This document shows positions 40,626 through 49,736 of a stretch of DNA of 64,000 nt, one piece after another. The notes beneath the pieces were generated by a model, which was given only the letters and a program-made list of their open reading frames with translations, ran no database searches and was not told where the DNA came from. Every line of letters begins with the position of its first letter. The stretch's first letter is position 1. This stretch comes from Gluconobacter cerevisiae (GTDB taxonomy: Bacteria; Pseudomonadota; Alphaproteobacteria; Acetobacterales; Acetobacteraceae): contig NZ_JABCQO010000001.1 in NCBI RefSeq assembly GCF_015244675.1, positions 1-64,000 on the forward strand, read 5' to 3'. A program made the position numbers and the translations under genes.

Positions 40626-41699
40626 ATGACCCGACAGTATGACCGCCGCAAAGTAACCCTCAAAGACGTGGCAGCACAGGTCGGGGTTTCCCACACGACG
40701 GTCTCCAACGCCTATATCCGCCCCGGCCAGCTTTCAGCTGCCCTGCGTGAGAAAATCCTCGCTGCTGCGCAGGAGCTTGGGTATACCGGCCCCGATCCAG
40801 CCGCCAAACAGCTCGCCACGGGTCGCGCAGGCGCTCTGGGCTTCCTGTTCAGCGAAGACCTGCCCTACGCTTTTACCGATCCTGCGATCCTCAGCGTCCT
40901 CAACGGCGTCGCCCGGTCCTGCGATGATCTGGAAACCGATCTGGCTCTGATTTCTGCCGGCAGCAATCTACGGAACCGTGCCGCTCCCGTCTCGCTCGGC
41001 AATGCCGCCGTGGATGGTTACATCCTCTATTCGGTAGCCCCCGACAGCCGCTGCGTCCTCATGGCGCAGCAGCGTAATGTTCCGCTCGTCGTCGTGGACC
41101 AGCCCCGCCTTGATGGAGTGCCTTATGTCGGGATTGATGATCGCGGCTCCGCGTATCGTGCAGCCAAAACACTTCTTGATCTCGGACACCGGCATTTCGG
41201 CATCCTGTCGCTCAAGACGGCCCATGACGGCTATTTCGGCCCTCTGACGGCAAAGCGACGCGCCAATATCGCTCACAGCACCATCGCCATGCGCCTTGAA
41301 GGCTATCTTCTGGCTCTGCGGGAAGCCAAAATCGCCCCCGAAGATGTTCCTGCATGGGAAATCCCCATCAACTCCGAAGATATGGGAGCAGAAGGCGTCC
41401 GCCATCTGCTGAACCGCGCCCAACGCCCAACCGCCATTCTCGCCATGAGTGACCGCGTCGCCATCGGCGCCATGCAGACCATCCGCGCCCTTGGCCTGAA
41501 CATCCCGCAGGACGTGTCGATTTTCGGCTTCGATGACATCCCCGCTGCCGAAGGCGCCGATCTGAGCACGATCCGCCAGCCTCACGAACGCAAGGGAACG
41601 GAAGCCGTGCGCCTGCTGAGTGCGGCCAGCGGCAGCGAGAACGTCATTCTCGATACCGAACTGGTCCTGCGCGGCAGCATCGGCCCCGCCGCGCCCTGA
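40626..41699 (+). CDS. LacI-family transcriptional regulator
   Basis: 357 aa. HTH at residues 9-30 (VTLKDVAAQVGVSHTTVSNA), hinge LGYTGPDPAAKQLATGRAGA, then a periplasmic-binding-protein-like sensor with DGYILYSVAP and the closing IFGFDDIPAAEGADLSTIRQ. The only sugar genes nearby are the convergent hexosaminidase/ABC operon, stop to stop 15 bp, so amino-sugar control of that operon and perhaps of the nag operon at 4-8 kb is a reasonable guess. The start at 40626 gives the normal distance to the HTH; a GTG at 40599 is a weaker alternative. Confidence 0.9.
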   Translation: MTRQYDRRKVTLKDVAAQVGVSHTTVSNAYIRPGQLSAALREKILAAAQELGYTGPDPAAKQLATGRAGALGFLFSEDLPYAFTDPAILSVLNGVARSCDDLETDLALISAGSNLRNRAAPVSLGNAAVDGYILYSVAPDSRCVLMAQQRNVPLVVVDQPRLDGVPYVGIDDRGSAYRAAKTLLDLGHRHFGILSLKTAHDGYFGPLTAKRRANIAHSTIAMRLEGYLLALREAKIAPEDVPAWEIPINSEDMGAEGVRHLLNRAQRPTAILAMSDRVAIGAMQTIRALGLNIPQDVSIFGFDDIPAAEGADLSTIRQPHERKGTEAVRLLSAASGSENVILDTELVLRGSIGPAAP

Positions 41700-41714
41700 C
41701 CAGACGGCGGCGTT

Positions 41715-42380
41715 TCAGTTCCGAAGTGCGGCGGGCAGGTCGCTGAAAGACCCGATCCGCAGATCCGGGTCCAGTGCCGCGCACTGAGTGGCCGATCCGT
41801 GGCCGTAACTGGCCCAGCATGAGGCGATGCCGGCATTGCGGGCAAACTGAAGGTCGGCCACGGTATCGCCCACCATCAAAAAGTCCGTACGCGACTGCTT
41901 CGGAAACAGCGGCACAATGCGCTCGTCCATCACGCGCGGATCAGGCTTGTGCGGAAAATGCGGTTCGGAAGCCACAACACCTGAAAAGAACGGCGTCAGG
42001 CCAAAGCGCGCGATGCTCGCACAGACGGTCGGCGCGTGTTTGTTGCTGAGAATGGCGAGAATGGTGCCCTGCTCTTTCAGCGCCGCCAACGTATCCACCA
42101 CACCGTCGAACAGAACCGTCTCTTCCTCGTCTGCCGTCGAGTAGAACGCCCGGTAATGACGCACGAACGCCGCCGCATCCTGCTCGTCGCTTTTGGGAAC
42201 GATCGCCTGAAACAGCGTCTGGAGCGTTCCGCCCCGCGTCAGTTCCTGTTTGAGCGCGTCCGATGTGGGCGCGGAGACACCCACGGCATCGAACGCCTCT
42301 TTCAGGCTGCGAAGAATGGCCGGCTGCGTTTCCGCCAGCGTGCCGTCATAATCGAGGAGGAGGATCGGAAAACGTGTCAT
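41715..42380 (-). CDS. HAD-superfamily phosphatase (phosphoglycolate-phosphatase-like)
   Basis: 221 aa. HAD motif I LLLDYDGTLAET (nucleophile Asp), motif II ILAILSNKH, motif III Lys in HKPDPRVM and motif IV MVGDTVADLQFARNAG, plus an alpha-helical cap between I and II. Like Gph in length and layout; the substrate may be a sugar phosphate, considering the GH20 gene 53 bp upstream. The start at 42380 has GAGAAG directly upstream; the longer frame to 42416 is rejected. Probably last gene of the ABC-GH20 operon. Confidence 0.88.
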   Translation of the reverse strand: MTRFPILLLDYDGTLAETQPAILRSLKEAFDAVGVSAPTSDALKQELTRGGTLQTLFQAIVPKSDEQDAAAFVRHYRAFYSTADEEETVLFDGVVDTLAALKEQGTILAILSNKHAPTVCASIARFGLTPFFSGVVASEPHFPHKPDPRVMDERIVPLFPKQSRTDFLMVGDTVADLQFARNAGIASCWASYGHGSATQCAALDPDLRIGSFSDLPAALRN

Positions 42381-42433
42381 GCTTCTCTTTTCCCCCGCCG
42401 CGCGGCAGAAATCCATCCCCAGAGACGAAACGC

Positions 42434-44599
42434 TTATTGCCCACCTGCCGCAAGAAGCGCCCTGATCCCCGGCAGGATCGCGATCAGCAATCCCCCCGGC
42501 GGTTGCGAGGCATGGGCAGAGGCCAACATACTGGCCGAATTCTCAAAAGCCGCTTCCTGATCCTGAAGCAGACGGGTGGCATCCATCCGCCATGTCGAGC
42601 CGCTCCGTCCGTTCAGAATACCCAGTCCGGCGCGGGACAACTGCCCTACGGCATGCGAGACAGGCACCACAGCCTCAAGCGCCGGGACACCTTTCGCACT
42701 GGCCACGAATGCCGCGTCATTATCAGCCCAGCCCTGAAGCATCTCCCGCAGCGGGCCCGCCAGCGCCGTCTCACCGTGCGCATAACGCTCCGCCATCGCA
42801 TTAAACTGGGTCGCCACAAACGAATCAGGCTCCGCGACTGCCACAGGTGCCGACAGCATGGCCTCTCCGCTGGGGGCTGCAAGATGGTTGAGCGCATAAT
42901 TGCGGACAGGAACCGTCACATCCGTCAGCACTGCCAGAGGCTCTGAACCTCTCGGCGCCATGGCTTCACGCAGGGCATTGCGATGCTGCGTGGCCTGTAA
43001 TCCGGTCACTTCAAGCTCCGTCATCACGACGGGCAGACGTCGCTCCAGATCCGGAACATCCCGCACGTCCTGCGCGGACCAGAAACGCTCCGCCAGTGCC
43101 GCCATCCGGGGCCAGAGCCGCGAATCCAGCATCGGTTCGGACACCATTTCCGCCCAGAGCGTCCCTTCCGCTCCCAGCACCAGCTTTTTCTGTGCGTCAT
43201 CCAGCGGCGCTGCCTGCGGGTCCAGCGTAAAAGGCACGTAGAAATCCGGATATTTTGGCGGGAATTTCGCCAGCTGATCCGCAGTAATGCCGTCCGCCCG
43301 CGTGTCAAACGGATCGACCGCATAATGCATGGCGGACGGGCGCAGCAGATCAAGATAATACCCTGCCGACACCACAACCGGATGTCCGGCGCGTGTGGCC
43401 GATCCCGTCCATTTCGACGCGCGCCATGGCTCGACGACCACGTTTTTCGGGATCGGAGCCTCGCTGACTTCGTCCCATCCCATCATCACATGCCCTTGTG
43501 AGGCGATGATGGCCGCGACCTGCCCCGTGAACGCAGCCTGAAGCGCTTCGGCCGTTTCGTAGCCATGCGCCTTCATATAGGCCGCGATCGCCGGATTTTT
43601 CGTCCACTGGGAGGACACAACTTCATCGCCGCCCGCATGGATATAACGGTCCGGGAAAAGGCGGCCCATCTCGCCATACAGAACCCGCACGAAGCGCAGC
43701 GTCTGCGGATTGGTCGGGTCGAGGGCCGCGTTATTGAGGTTCAGCCCTTTTGTGCTCATGTCCGGCAAAGGTTGCGCCGCCAGTTCCGGATAGGCGCGCA
43801 AGATTGCCAGCGCATGCCCCGGAACGTCGAACTCCGGCACAACACGAATGCCACGGTCGGCCGCATAGGACACGACTTCGCGGATCTGCACCTGCGTATA
43901 ATACTGATCCGGGGCGATCATGGCCTGAAGCTGCGGATATGTGCGGCTCTCGACCCGGAAGGCCGTCCCGTCACTCAGATGCCAGTGCAAAACGTTGAGC
44001 TTGACCAGTTCCATCGCATCGAGCTGGCGCTTCACAGTTTCGACTGTATCGAAATGCCGCGCCACATCCAGCAGCAGACCGCGCCACGCAAACCGGGGCG
44101 CATCCTCGATATGGATACGAGCGACAACCGCACCATCCGGAGTGGCGTGGACAAGCTGGAGCAGCGTTGCCAGACCGTGAATGACCCCCGCAGGGCCATC
44201 GGCCTCCAGCCGAGCACCCGTGGCGGCAGTCGTGAGCGCATAACGCTCCTTTTCATCCACACTCAGATAAGCCCGGTCCGGCCCGGCGGACACATGCAGC
44301 ACGTACGGATCACCCTGCCCCGCAGGCCCGGCGATGGCCGCAAGGCGCGTCGTGAACCGCGCAACCGCCCGCTGCAGCAGGGGCGAAGGCCGTGTGTCCC
44401 ACACAATCTGCATTCCGCCACTGATTGGTGCCACACCATTGGATACCGAAACGCTCTGCGGAACGGGCAAAAGGCTTTCTTCCGCCCGCGCTTTACCAAC
44501 AGAAATCCCGGCCAGAACGCTTCCCGCAAGGAGCAGCCCCACCGCACCACGAACCCCGCGGCGAACAATCCGGCCGCATTGTGAAGCTGTCTGCGTCAT
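42434..44599 (-). CDS. Secreted GH20 beta-N-acetylhexosaminidase
   Basis: 721 aa with a signal peptide (GAVGLLLAGSVLAGISVGKA). N-terminal GH20b domain (LLPVPQSVSVSNGVAPISGG), then the TIM barrel: GLLLDVARHFDTVETVKRQL, VLHWHLSDGTAFRVES, VVPEFDVPGHALAILRAYPE, and the catalytic pair D325-E326 in HAGGDEVV, where substrate-assisted catalysis occurs. It would release terminal GlcNAc or GalNAc from oligosaccharides in the periplasm. It lies 25 bp after the substrate-binding-protein gene of an ABC importer, so it is probably part of that operon. AGGGA lies upstream of the chosen start. About 200 C-terminal residues follow the barrel and are not recognised. Confidence 0.93.
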   Translation of the reverse strand: MTQTASQCGRIVRRGVRGAVGLLLAGSVLAGISVGKARAEESLLPVPQSVSVSNGVAPISGGMQIVWDTRPSPLLQRAVARFTTRLAAIAGPAGQGDPYVLHVSAGPDRAYLSVDEKERYALTTAATGARLEADGPAGVIHGLATLLQLVHATPDGAVVARIHIEDAPRFAWRGLLLDVARHFDTVETVKRQLDAMELVKLNVLHWHLSDGTAFRVESRTYPQLQAMIAPDQYYTQVQIREVVSYAADRGIRVVPEFDVPGHALAILRAYPELAAQPLPDMSTKGLNLNNAALDPTNPQTLRFVRVLYGEMGRLFPDRYIHAGGDEVVSSQWTKNPAIAAYMKAHGYETAEALQAAFTGQVAAIIASQGHVMMGWDEVSEAPIPKNVVVEPWRASKWTGSATRAGHPVVVSAGYYLDLLRPSAMHYAVDPFDTRADGITADQLAKFPPKYPDFYVPFTLDPQAAPLDDAQKKLVLGAEGTLWAEMVSEPMLDSRLWPRMAALAERFWSAQDVRDVPDLERRLPVVMTELEVTGLQATQHRNALREAMAPRGSEPLAVLTDVTVPVRNYALNHLAAPSGEAMLSAPVAVAEPDSFVATQFNAMAERYAHGETALAGPLREMLQGWADNDAAFVASAKGVPALEAVVPVSHAVGQLSRAGLGILNGRSGSTWRMDATRLLQDQEAAFENSASMLASAHASQPPGGLLIAILPGIRALLAAGGQ

Positions 44600-44624
44600 C
44601 TGAAGCTGTCCCTGAATATGAATT

Positions 44625-45635
44625 TCAGTGCGTATCGGGCGCGGGAGGGCGCGCATCAAGCATAAGCTCCGCATCCCCGGCAGAGAGCGCAATACCATAG
44701 AACTCGTGATAGAAAGAGCGGACAGACCGGATCATCGCAGGCCGATCCACCTGCCCTGTCTGAACGATCTGCCGCGACCAGAGAACCTGAAGCAAAAGCT
44801 CCGGCCCATAACGGTCCCACGGAAACAGCCCGGTCGGATTGCGATAGACGCGCCCGGACTGCACGGCCTTGACCTTCGACCAGACCGGGTCCTGCGTCAG
44901 TGACGCCGGATCGCCCGCATTGGCACCGATAATGACGATCTCCGGGTTCCACGACAGGACCTGTTCGATTGAAACGGGCTGTTTGTTCCCATGAATGCCC
45001 TGTGCGGCATTCCGCCCACCCGCACTGCGGATCCACTGGTCGATGATACTGGCATCGCCATCCACCCTGAGCGGTTTGAAGGACTCTACATGCAGCACGC
45101 GCGGCCCCTGCGGATTGGTCGGAGCCTGCGAGATGGCCTGAAGAAACGCCAGGCGATAGGCCTGCGCCCGCTTTGTCGCCAAAGGCGTCTGAAGCAGGGT
45201 CGCGGTTCCGTCTACGCAGTCGAGCATCGAATCAAACCGGTCAAACCCTTCAGGCACCACGTTCAGCCCGGCCCGCGTCAGGGCATCGGCGGAATGGCCC
45301 GAAGCCGTCACGAACACCAGATCCGGATGCAACGCCAGAAGCTCTTCCGCATTCAGATTGCCGGGGTCCAGCGTCTCGGCTCTGGACAGCGACGGCACCA
45401 GCTTGAACATCCAGGGCAGCATCGCCGGGCGCGCCACAGTTCCCACAATCCGGTTCTGCGCGCCCATCATGATGAGCATCGCATTATGGGCGTACCAGCC
45501 TTCCACGATCCGGGTGGGAGGCGCCGCGTGTGCGGCCGGCCCCCGAAGTGCAACCGCCCCCAGCAAAGCCGTCCCCAGAAATGTCAGGGCCGAAAACCGC
45601 TTCAGGGTCCGTGACAATGTCAGTCCCAGTGTCAT
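44625..45635 (-). CDS. ABC importer periplasmic substrate-binding protein (FecB/BtuF type)
   Basis: 336 aa with a signal peptide (FLGTALLGAVALRGPAAHA). Class III (helical-backbone) binding-protein landmarks: NRIVGTVARPA, LNAEELLALHPDLVFVTASG, LSWNPEIVIIGANAG and WSKVKAVQSGRVYRNPTGLF. Such proteins bind ferric siderophores, haem or cobalamin. Start overlaps the ATPase stop by ATGA. Followed by a GH20 hexosaminidase gene, an unusual neighbour for this transporter type. Confidence 0.9.
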   Translation of the reverse strand: MTLGLTLSRTLKRFSALTFLGTALLGAVALRGPAAHAAPPTRIVEGWYAHNAMLIMMGAQNRIVGTVARPAMLPWMFKLVPSLSRAETLDPGNLNAEELLALHPDLVFVTASGHSADALTRAGLNVVPEGFDRFDSMLDCVDGTATLLQTPLATKRAQAYRLAFLQAISQAPTNPQGPRVLHVESFKPLRVDGDASIIDQWIRSAGGRNAAQGIHGNKQPVSIEQVLSWNPEIVIIGANAGDPASLTQDPVWSKVKAVQSGRVYRNPTGLFPWDRYGPELLLQVLWSRQIVQTGQVDRPAMIRSVRSFYHEFYGIALSAGDAELMLDARPPAPDTH

Positions 45636-46414
45636 TTCTCGTTCCTTTCCTGATGGAAAAAGCGGTTTCCGGCATGATCCATCTGCATCAGAGGCATCCC
45701 GTAAAGCGCCGACATCCGTTGAGCCGTCACGACATCCTGTGGCGGCCCGTCGGCTTCGATCCGGCCATGATCCAGAACCAGCACCCGGCTGGCATGCGCA
45801 TAAAGCTCTTCCGGTCGGTGCGACGTGAGCATAACAAGCCGCCCCTCCTGCGCAAGTTCCGCCAGCAGCGCCATCAGCCGCAGTTGATAGCCGTAATCCA
45901 GACCCGCCATAGGCTCATCAAGCAGCAGACCCCGCGCATCCTGCGCAATAGCCCGCGCCAGAACGACCCGCTGACGCTCGCCACCGGACAGCTCCGTGAC
46001 GGGACGATCAGCAAAGCGCTCCAGTCCCATTCGCTCCAATGCTGCCGCCACGGCCATCTGGTCCTGCGGAGACAAACGTCCCGTCAGGCCGGAATGCGGC
46101 ACCCGTCCAAGCTCCACCATCCGCCGCACCGTATAAGGAAACGTCGCCACATGGCTCTGCGGCATATAGGCCAGGTGCCGCGCAATGGCAGAAGCAGGCC
46201 ACGCCCGCAGAGATCGCTCCTCAAGAAAGACCTCTCCGGTCGAGGGCACGAGAAAACCCATCAAAAGCCGAAGCAGGGTACTTTTGCCCGCACCGTTCAG
46301 GCCCAGAAGCCCAACCAGTTCGCCTTCCCGGAACGAAAGATCGATATCCTCCAGCACAAACCCGGTCTGCCGTGGCTGTCGGAAACCAAGATTGCGGCAC
46401 GACAGCAACGTCAT
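45632..46414 (-). CDS. ABC importer ATPase (FecE/BtuD type)
   Basis: 260 aa. Walker A GLNGAGKSTLLRLL, Q-loop AYMPQ, signature LSGGERQR, Walker B RGLLLDEPMAGLD and switch His in MLTSHRPEEL. The sequence is typical of the iron-siderophore/B12 importer ATPases. It overlaps both neighbours by ATGA (45632-45635 and 46411-46414), so permease, ATPase and binding protein are translationally coupled. Confidence 0.94.
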   Translation of the reverse strand: MTLLSCRNLGFRQPRQTGFVLEDIDLSFREGELVGLLGLNGAGKSTLLRLLMGFLVPSTGEVFLEERSLRAWPASAIARHLAYMPQSHVATFPYTVRRMVELGRVPHSGLTGRLSPQDQMAVAAALERMGLERFADRPVTELSGGERQRVVLARAIAQDARGLLLDEPMAGLDYGYQLRLMALLAELAQEGRLVMLTSHRPEELYAHASRVLVLDHGRIEADGPPQDVVTAQRMSALYGMPLMQMDHAGNRFFHQERNEK

Positions 46415-47469
46415 GCCATCCCGCCCCGCAGTCGCCGCAGCACCAGCACGAAAGCCAGAGCGCCAAACAGTTGCGTGACGATCCCAAGCGGAACCTCGCC
46501 CGTTGTGAGACTACGTGCGCAGGTATCGGCCAGCACCAGCCCCCCCGCCCCCAGCAGCGCCGTCACTGGCATCATGTTCCGATGTTCCGCTCCGACAAGA
46601 AGGCGCGCCACATGCGGCACCAGAAGCCCGATCCAACCGATAATTCCGGCCATCGAAATCGTCATGGCACAAGCCAGCGTCGCCAGAACGATCAGCGCCG
46701 GACGCATCACCCGCACTGACACACCCAGACTGCGCGCTTCGTCATCTCCGAGCGACAGCACATCCAGAACGGGCGCACACAAAACAAGCACCACTGTCAG
46801 CACGATGAGCGGACCAGACACCCACGCCAGTTCGTGCCACCCACTTGGCGCCAGGCTCCCCAGAAGCCAGTCCACAATGGCCGGAAGCTGATCCATCGGG
46901 TCGGCCAGATATTTCACCAAAGACAATAAGGCCGTGAAAATCGCGTTCCCGATCAGGCCGCCCAGAAGCAGGGCTAAAACCCCGCCCCCCGGCAGGGTTC
47001 TGCTGATCAGAAGCCCACACCCAACCGCCAGCAACCCACCTCCGAACGCGCCCATCTGCACAACAAACGCCGATCCGCCACTGACGATCGCAAGCGCCGC
47101 CCCAAACGCCGCACCACTCAGAACGCCCAGAAGATCCGGCGAGACCAGTGGGTTACGGAACACAGCCTGATAGGTCGCGCCGCCACAGGACAGCGCACCT
47201 CCAACCAGCAACGCCGCCAGAATACGCGGCAATCGCGCCTGCATCACTACCACCTGCGCAAGCGGATCGCCCCCCGCGGACAGATGTAGCAAATGCCCGA
47301 ACACTCCAAATACCCGCAGCGGAGACAACGGATAACGCCCCAGACAGAGGGCGCACAACACGCTCAGAACCGCACCCGTCAGGGCAACGGCACGGATCAG
47401 GGCAGGACGGACAGAAATGGCAGGTCCTCTCGGCAGAACGGCAGACAAAACCTGCCGCAGGAAAACCAT
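46411..47469 (-). CDS. ABC importer permease (FecCD/BtuC family)
   Basis: 352 aa, about 9-10 helices. Family landmarks: VVVMQARLPRILAALLVGGA, LSCGGATYQAVFRNPLVSPD, GVLSGAAFGAALAIV and IGWIGLLVPHVARLLVGAEH, the last being the cytoplasmic coupling region. A single permease gene implies a homodimer. The ATG at 47469 has AGGGGAG 8 nt upstream; a GTG at 47505 would add 12 residues. First gene of the operon and preceded by a 429-bp gap with a strong dyad. Confidence 0.92.
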   Translation of the reverse strand: MVFLRQVLSAVLPRGPAISVRPALIRAVALTGAVLSVLCALCLGRYPLSPLRVFGVFGHLLHLSAGGDPLAQVVVMQARLPRILAALLVGGALSCGGATYQAVFRNPLVSPDLLGVLSGAAFGAALAIVSGGSAFVVQMGAFGGGLLAVGCGLLISRTLPGGGVLALLLGGLIGNAIFTALLSLVKYLADPMDQLPAIVDWLLGSLAPSGWHELAWVSGPLIVLTVVLVLCAPVLDVLSLGDDEARSLGVSVRVMRPALIVLATLACAMTISMAGIIGWIGLLVPHVARLLVGAEHRNMMPVTALLGAGGLVLADTCARSLTTGEVPLGIVTQLFGALAFVLVLRRLRGGMA

Positions 47470-47898
47470 AAGCCAAGCTCCCCTATGCCGCCAGAATCCC
47501 CGCACAGTGATCTCAACTCATAGTTTCCATCCGTATCCTTCACCTGAAATGCCCCAAAAGCATAGGATTTTTTGACACCCGGTGTCATAATAATTGTCAT
47601 AAAACATACTTCCGTTTAGAGGAATTGTAACAGGATCTCGAACAATCTCCCCAGTATCACCGTTATCCTCCATAAGATTTTCATCCGGAAATACTATAAT
47701 CAGGACTGAAACAGTCCCGGATTTACGCGGCAACGCCCGAAAACCTGTGTTATTTTCATGACTCTGATTGCATTTATTTTAGGAAACGCACGCTTTTGAG
47801 ATAGCGCAATCTTCCCTTTCATGGTCCCGTGCCTTAGGTTGCACGCAACAGCCGCCTTTTGTGGCAAATGATTTCAATCCTTCCGGGACAGTTCAACC
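47470..47898. other. Long divergent intergenic region with dyad
   Basis: 429 bp between the ABC permease and the aldehyde dehydrogenase operon, AT-rich in the middle. It holds a 15-bp palindrome (47573-47587) beside two GTCATAA repeats on the permease side and a small GTTGC-AC-GCAAC dyad (47838-47849) 50 bp before the dehydrogenase start. I find no cobalamin-riboswitch-like conserved boxes. A 71-codon open frame at 47518-47733 is not convincing. Confidence 0.55.
47573..47587. promoter_or_regulatory. Perfect operator-like palindrome TGACACC-C-GGTGTCA
   Basis: Seven-base arms with a single central base, about 105 bp upstream of the permease start codon, followed by GTCATAA repeated at 47583-47589 and 47595-47601. 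The sequence is not a Fur box. It is a plausible binding site for a dimeric regulator of the ABC-GH20 operon, for example the LacI protein at the other end of that operon. Confidence 0.5.
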
Positions 47899-49233
47899 AT
47901 GCTCAAACGGATAGCTGCCGCTGTCATTGGCCTTGGTGCAGTGGGAGGCATCGGCTTTCTTGCCTATGCCTGGTACCCCGCCATCGCTCCGATCCCCCGG
48001 CCAGCCGCCTCGTCGTTCTCCGCTGACGCCATCAAACGTGGTGCCATTGTCGCGAATGGCGGCTACTGTGCGGAATGCCACACCCGCGTAGATGGCACCC
48101 CCGGCCCCGAAATGGCTGGCGACTTCAAAATGGCCACGCCTTTTGGCGACATCTTCTCGTCCAACATCACTCCGGACGAGCAGTGGGGAATCGGCAACTG
48201 GTCGCTGGCCGCGTTCAAGCGCGCCATGAACAAGGGCATCGCCCGCGACGGTTCACAGCTCTATCCGGCCTTCCCTTTCGACCATTTTACGAAGGTCAAC
48301 GATCAGGACGTCTCGGATCTGTACGCGTATCTGATGACGCAGCCCGCCGTTCACATGAAGCCGCGTGACAACACGGTCCCTTTCCCGATCAACATCCGCC
48401 TGATCGGACAGGGCTTCTGGAAGCTGCTGTTCTTCACGCCGGGCCGCTATCAGAACGATCCGAAGCATGATGCCCAGTGGAACCGCGGCGCCTATCTCGC
48501 CGAAGGTAACGAACACTGCGGCGCCTGCCACACGCCGCGTAATCTTCTCGGCGCCGAAAAGATGAGCAAGGTCTATGACGGCGCAGTCATCGACGGCTGG
48601 ATCGCGCCGCCCCTGAACGACCATAACCCGACGCCGGTCGTCTGGACCGAAGACGAGCTGTTCCAGTATCTGCGCTTTGGCGTGGCTCCGCTGCACGGTT
48701 CGGCCGCAGGCCCGATGTCCCCCGTGCCGCATCGCTTCCTGTCGAAAATCCCCGAGGAAGACGTACGCGCCATCGCTCATTATTATGCAGATGTGGACAA
48801 GGCCGCACAGCGCAGCGGCGGCGATCAGGCCGCGATTGCCCGCGCCATGCACATGTCCGGCATCAACCTGACCGGCCCGCTGACGCAGGATCCCGATGCC
48901 CGTCTGTATCAGGCCGCCTGTGGCGCCTGCCACTACAACTCCGGCCCGAACCCCGTGCTCGGCCGCCCGGAACTCGCCCTGAACAACGCGCTGTGGCTGG
49001 ATGAGCCGAACAACCTCTATCAGGTCATGCTGCATGGCATCACCGCAGAGGAAGGTCAGGATCACATCTCGATGCCGAGCTTCTATTCCGGCCTGTCCGA
49101 TCATGACATGGCCCGCATCGCCGCGTATCTGCGTCGCACACGCACCACGCTTCCCCCCTGGACGGATCTGGAAAAGAAGGCCGCCAGCGCGCGCGCCACG
49201 CTTGAAGCTCCGCCCATCACCGCTTCGCACTGA
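47899..49233 (+). CDS. Aldehyde dehydrogenase cytochrome c subunit (three haems)
   Basis: 444 aa. N-terminal anchor/signal helix IAAAVIGLGAVGGIGFLAYA, then three haem c sites: C57-AE-C60-H61, C207-GA-C210-H211 and C341-GA-C344-H345. Same architecture as the cytochrome subunits of membrane-bound alcohol and aldehyde dehydrogenases of acetic acid bacteria. It accepts electrons from the Mo/FeS subunits encoded next and hands them to ubiquinone. First gene of the operon; the FeS gene follows after 26 bp. Confidence 0.95.
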   Translation: MLKRIAAAVIGLGAVGGIGFLAYAWYPAIAPIPRPAASSFSADAIKRGAIVANGGYCAECHTRVDGTPGPEMAGDFKMATPFGDIFSSNITPDEQWGIGNWSLAAFKRAMNKGIARDGSQLYPAFPFDHFTKVNDQDVSDLYAYLMTQPAVHMKPRDNTVPFPINIRLIGQGFWKLLFFTPGRYQNDPKHDAQWNRGAYLAEGNEHCGACHTPRNLLGAEKMSKVYDGAVIDGWIAPPLNDHNPTPVVWTEDELFQYLRFGVAPLHGSAAGPMSPVPHRFLSKIPEEDVRAIAHYYADVDKAAQRSGGDQAAIARAMHMSGINLTGPLTQDPDARLYQAACGACHYNSGPNPVLGRPELALNNALWLDEPNNLYQVMLHGITAEEGQDHISMPSFYSGLSDHDMARIAAYLRRTRTTLPPWTDLEKKAASARATLEAPPITASH

Positions 49234-49259
49234 TCCGGGCAGGACTGGGAATACAGGAC

Positions 49260-49736
49260 ATGACCACGAAATTTGAACTCAACGGACAGCCCGTTACGGT
49301 CGACGCCCCGGCAGACACCCCCCTGCTCTGGGTCATCCGTGACGACCTGAACATGACCGGCACCAAGTTCGGCTGCGGCATCGGCGAATGCGGTGCCTGC
49401 ACCGTCCATGTCGGAGGACGCGCCACACGCTCCTGCATCACGCCGCTTTCCGCCGTGGAAGGCGCTTCGATCACCACGATCGAAGGGCTCGACCCGGAAG
49501 GCAACCACGTCGTGCAGGTCGCCTGGCGGGACCAGCAGGTGCCGCAGTGTGGCTACTGCCAGTCCGGTCAGATCATGCAGGCCGCAAGCCTCCTGAAGGA
49601 CTATCCGAACCCGACGGACGATCAGATCGACGGCGTGATGGGCGGCAGCCTCTGTCGCTGCATGACCTATATCCGCATTCGCAAGGCCATCAAGGAAGCT
49701 GCTTCCAAGCAGCAGGAAGGCGCCAACAATGGCTAA
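49260..49736 (+). CDS. Aldehyde dehydrogenase 2Fe-2S subunit
   Basis: 158 aa, xanthine-oxidase-family small subunit. First 2Fe-2S cluster (plant-type) C39, C44, C47, C59; second cluster C97, C100, C132, C134. All eight cysteines are present. It shuttles electrons from the molybdopterin to the cytochrome subunit. Its stop overlaps the next gene by 8 bases. Confidence 0.96.
   Translation: MTTKFELNGQPVTVDAPADTPLLWVIRDDLNMTGTKFGCGIGECGACTVHVGGRATRSCITPLSAVEGASITTIEGLDPEGNHVVQVAWRDQQVPQCGYCQSGQIMQAASLLKDYPNPTDDQIDGVMGGSLCRCMTYIRIRKAIKEAASKQQEGANNG

Noticed and set aside
47518-47733. 71-codon minus-strand open frame in the long intergenic region
   Set aside because: No Shine-Dalgarno, no homology recognised, and it would overlap the palindrome and likely promoter of the ABC operon.
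47470-47898. Cobalamin riboswitch upstream of the FecCD/BtuC-type permease
   Set aside because: I looked for the conserved B12-box-type sequence and GC-rich stems and did not see them.
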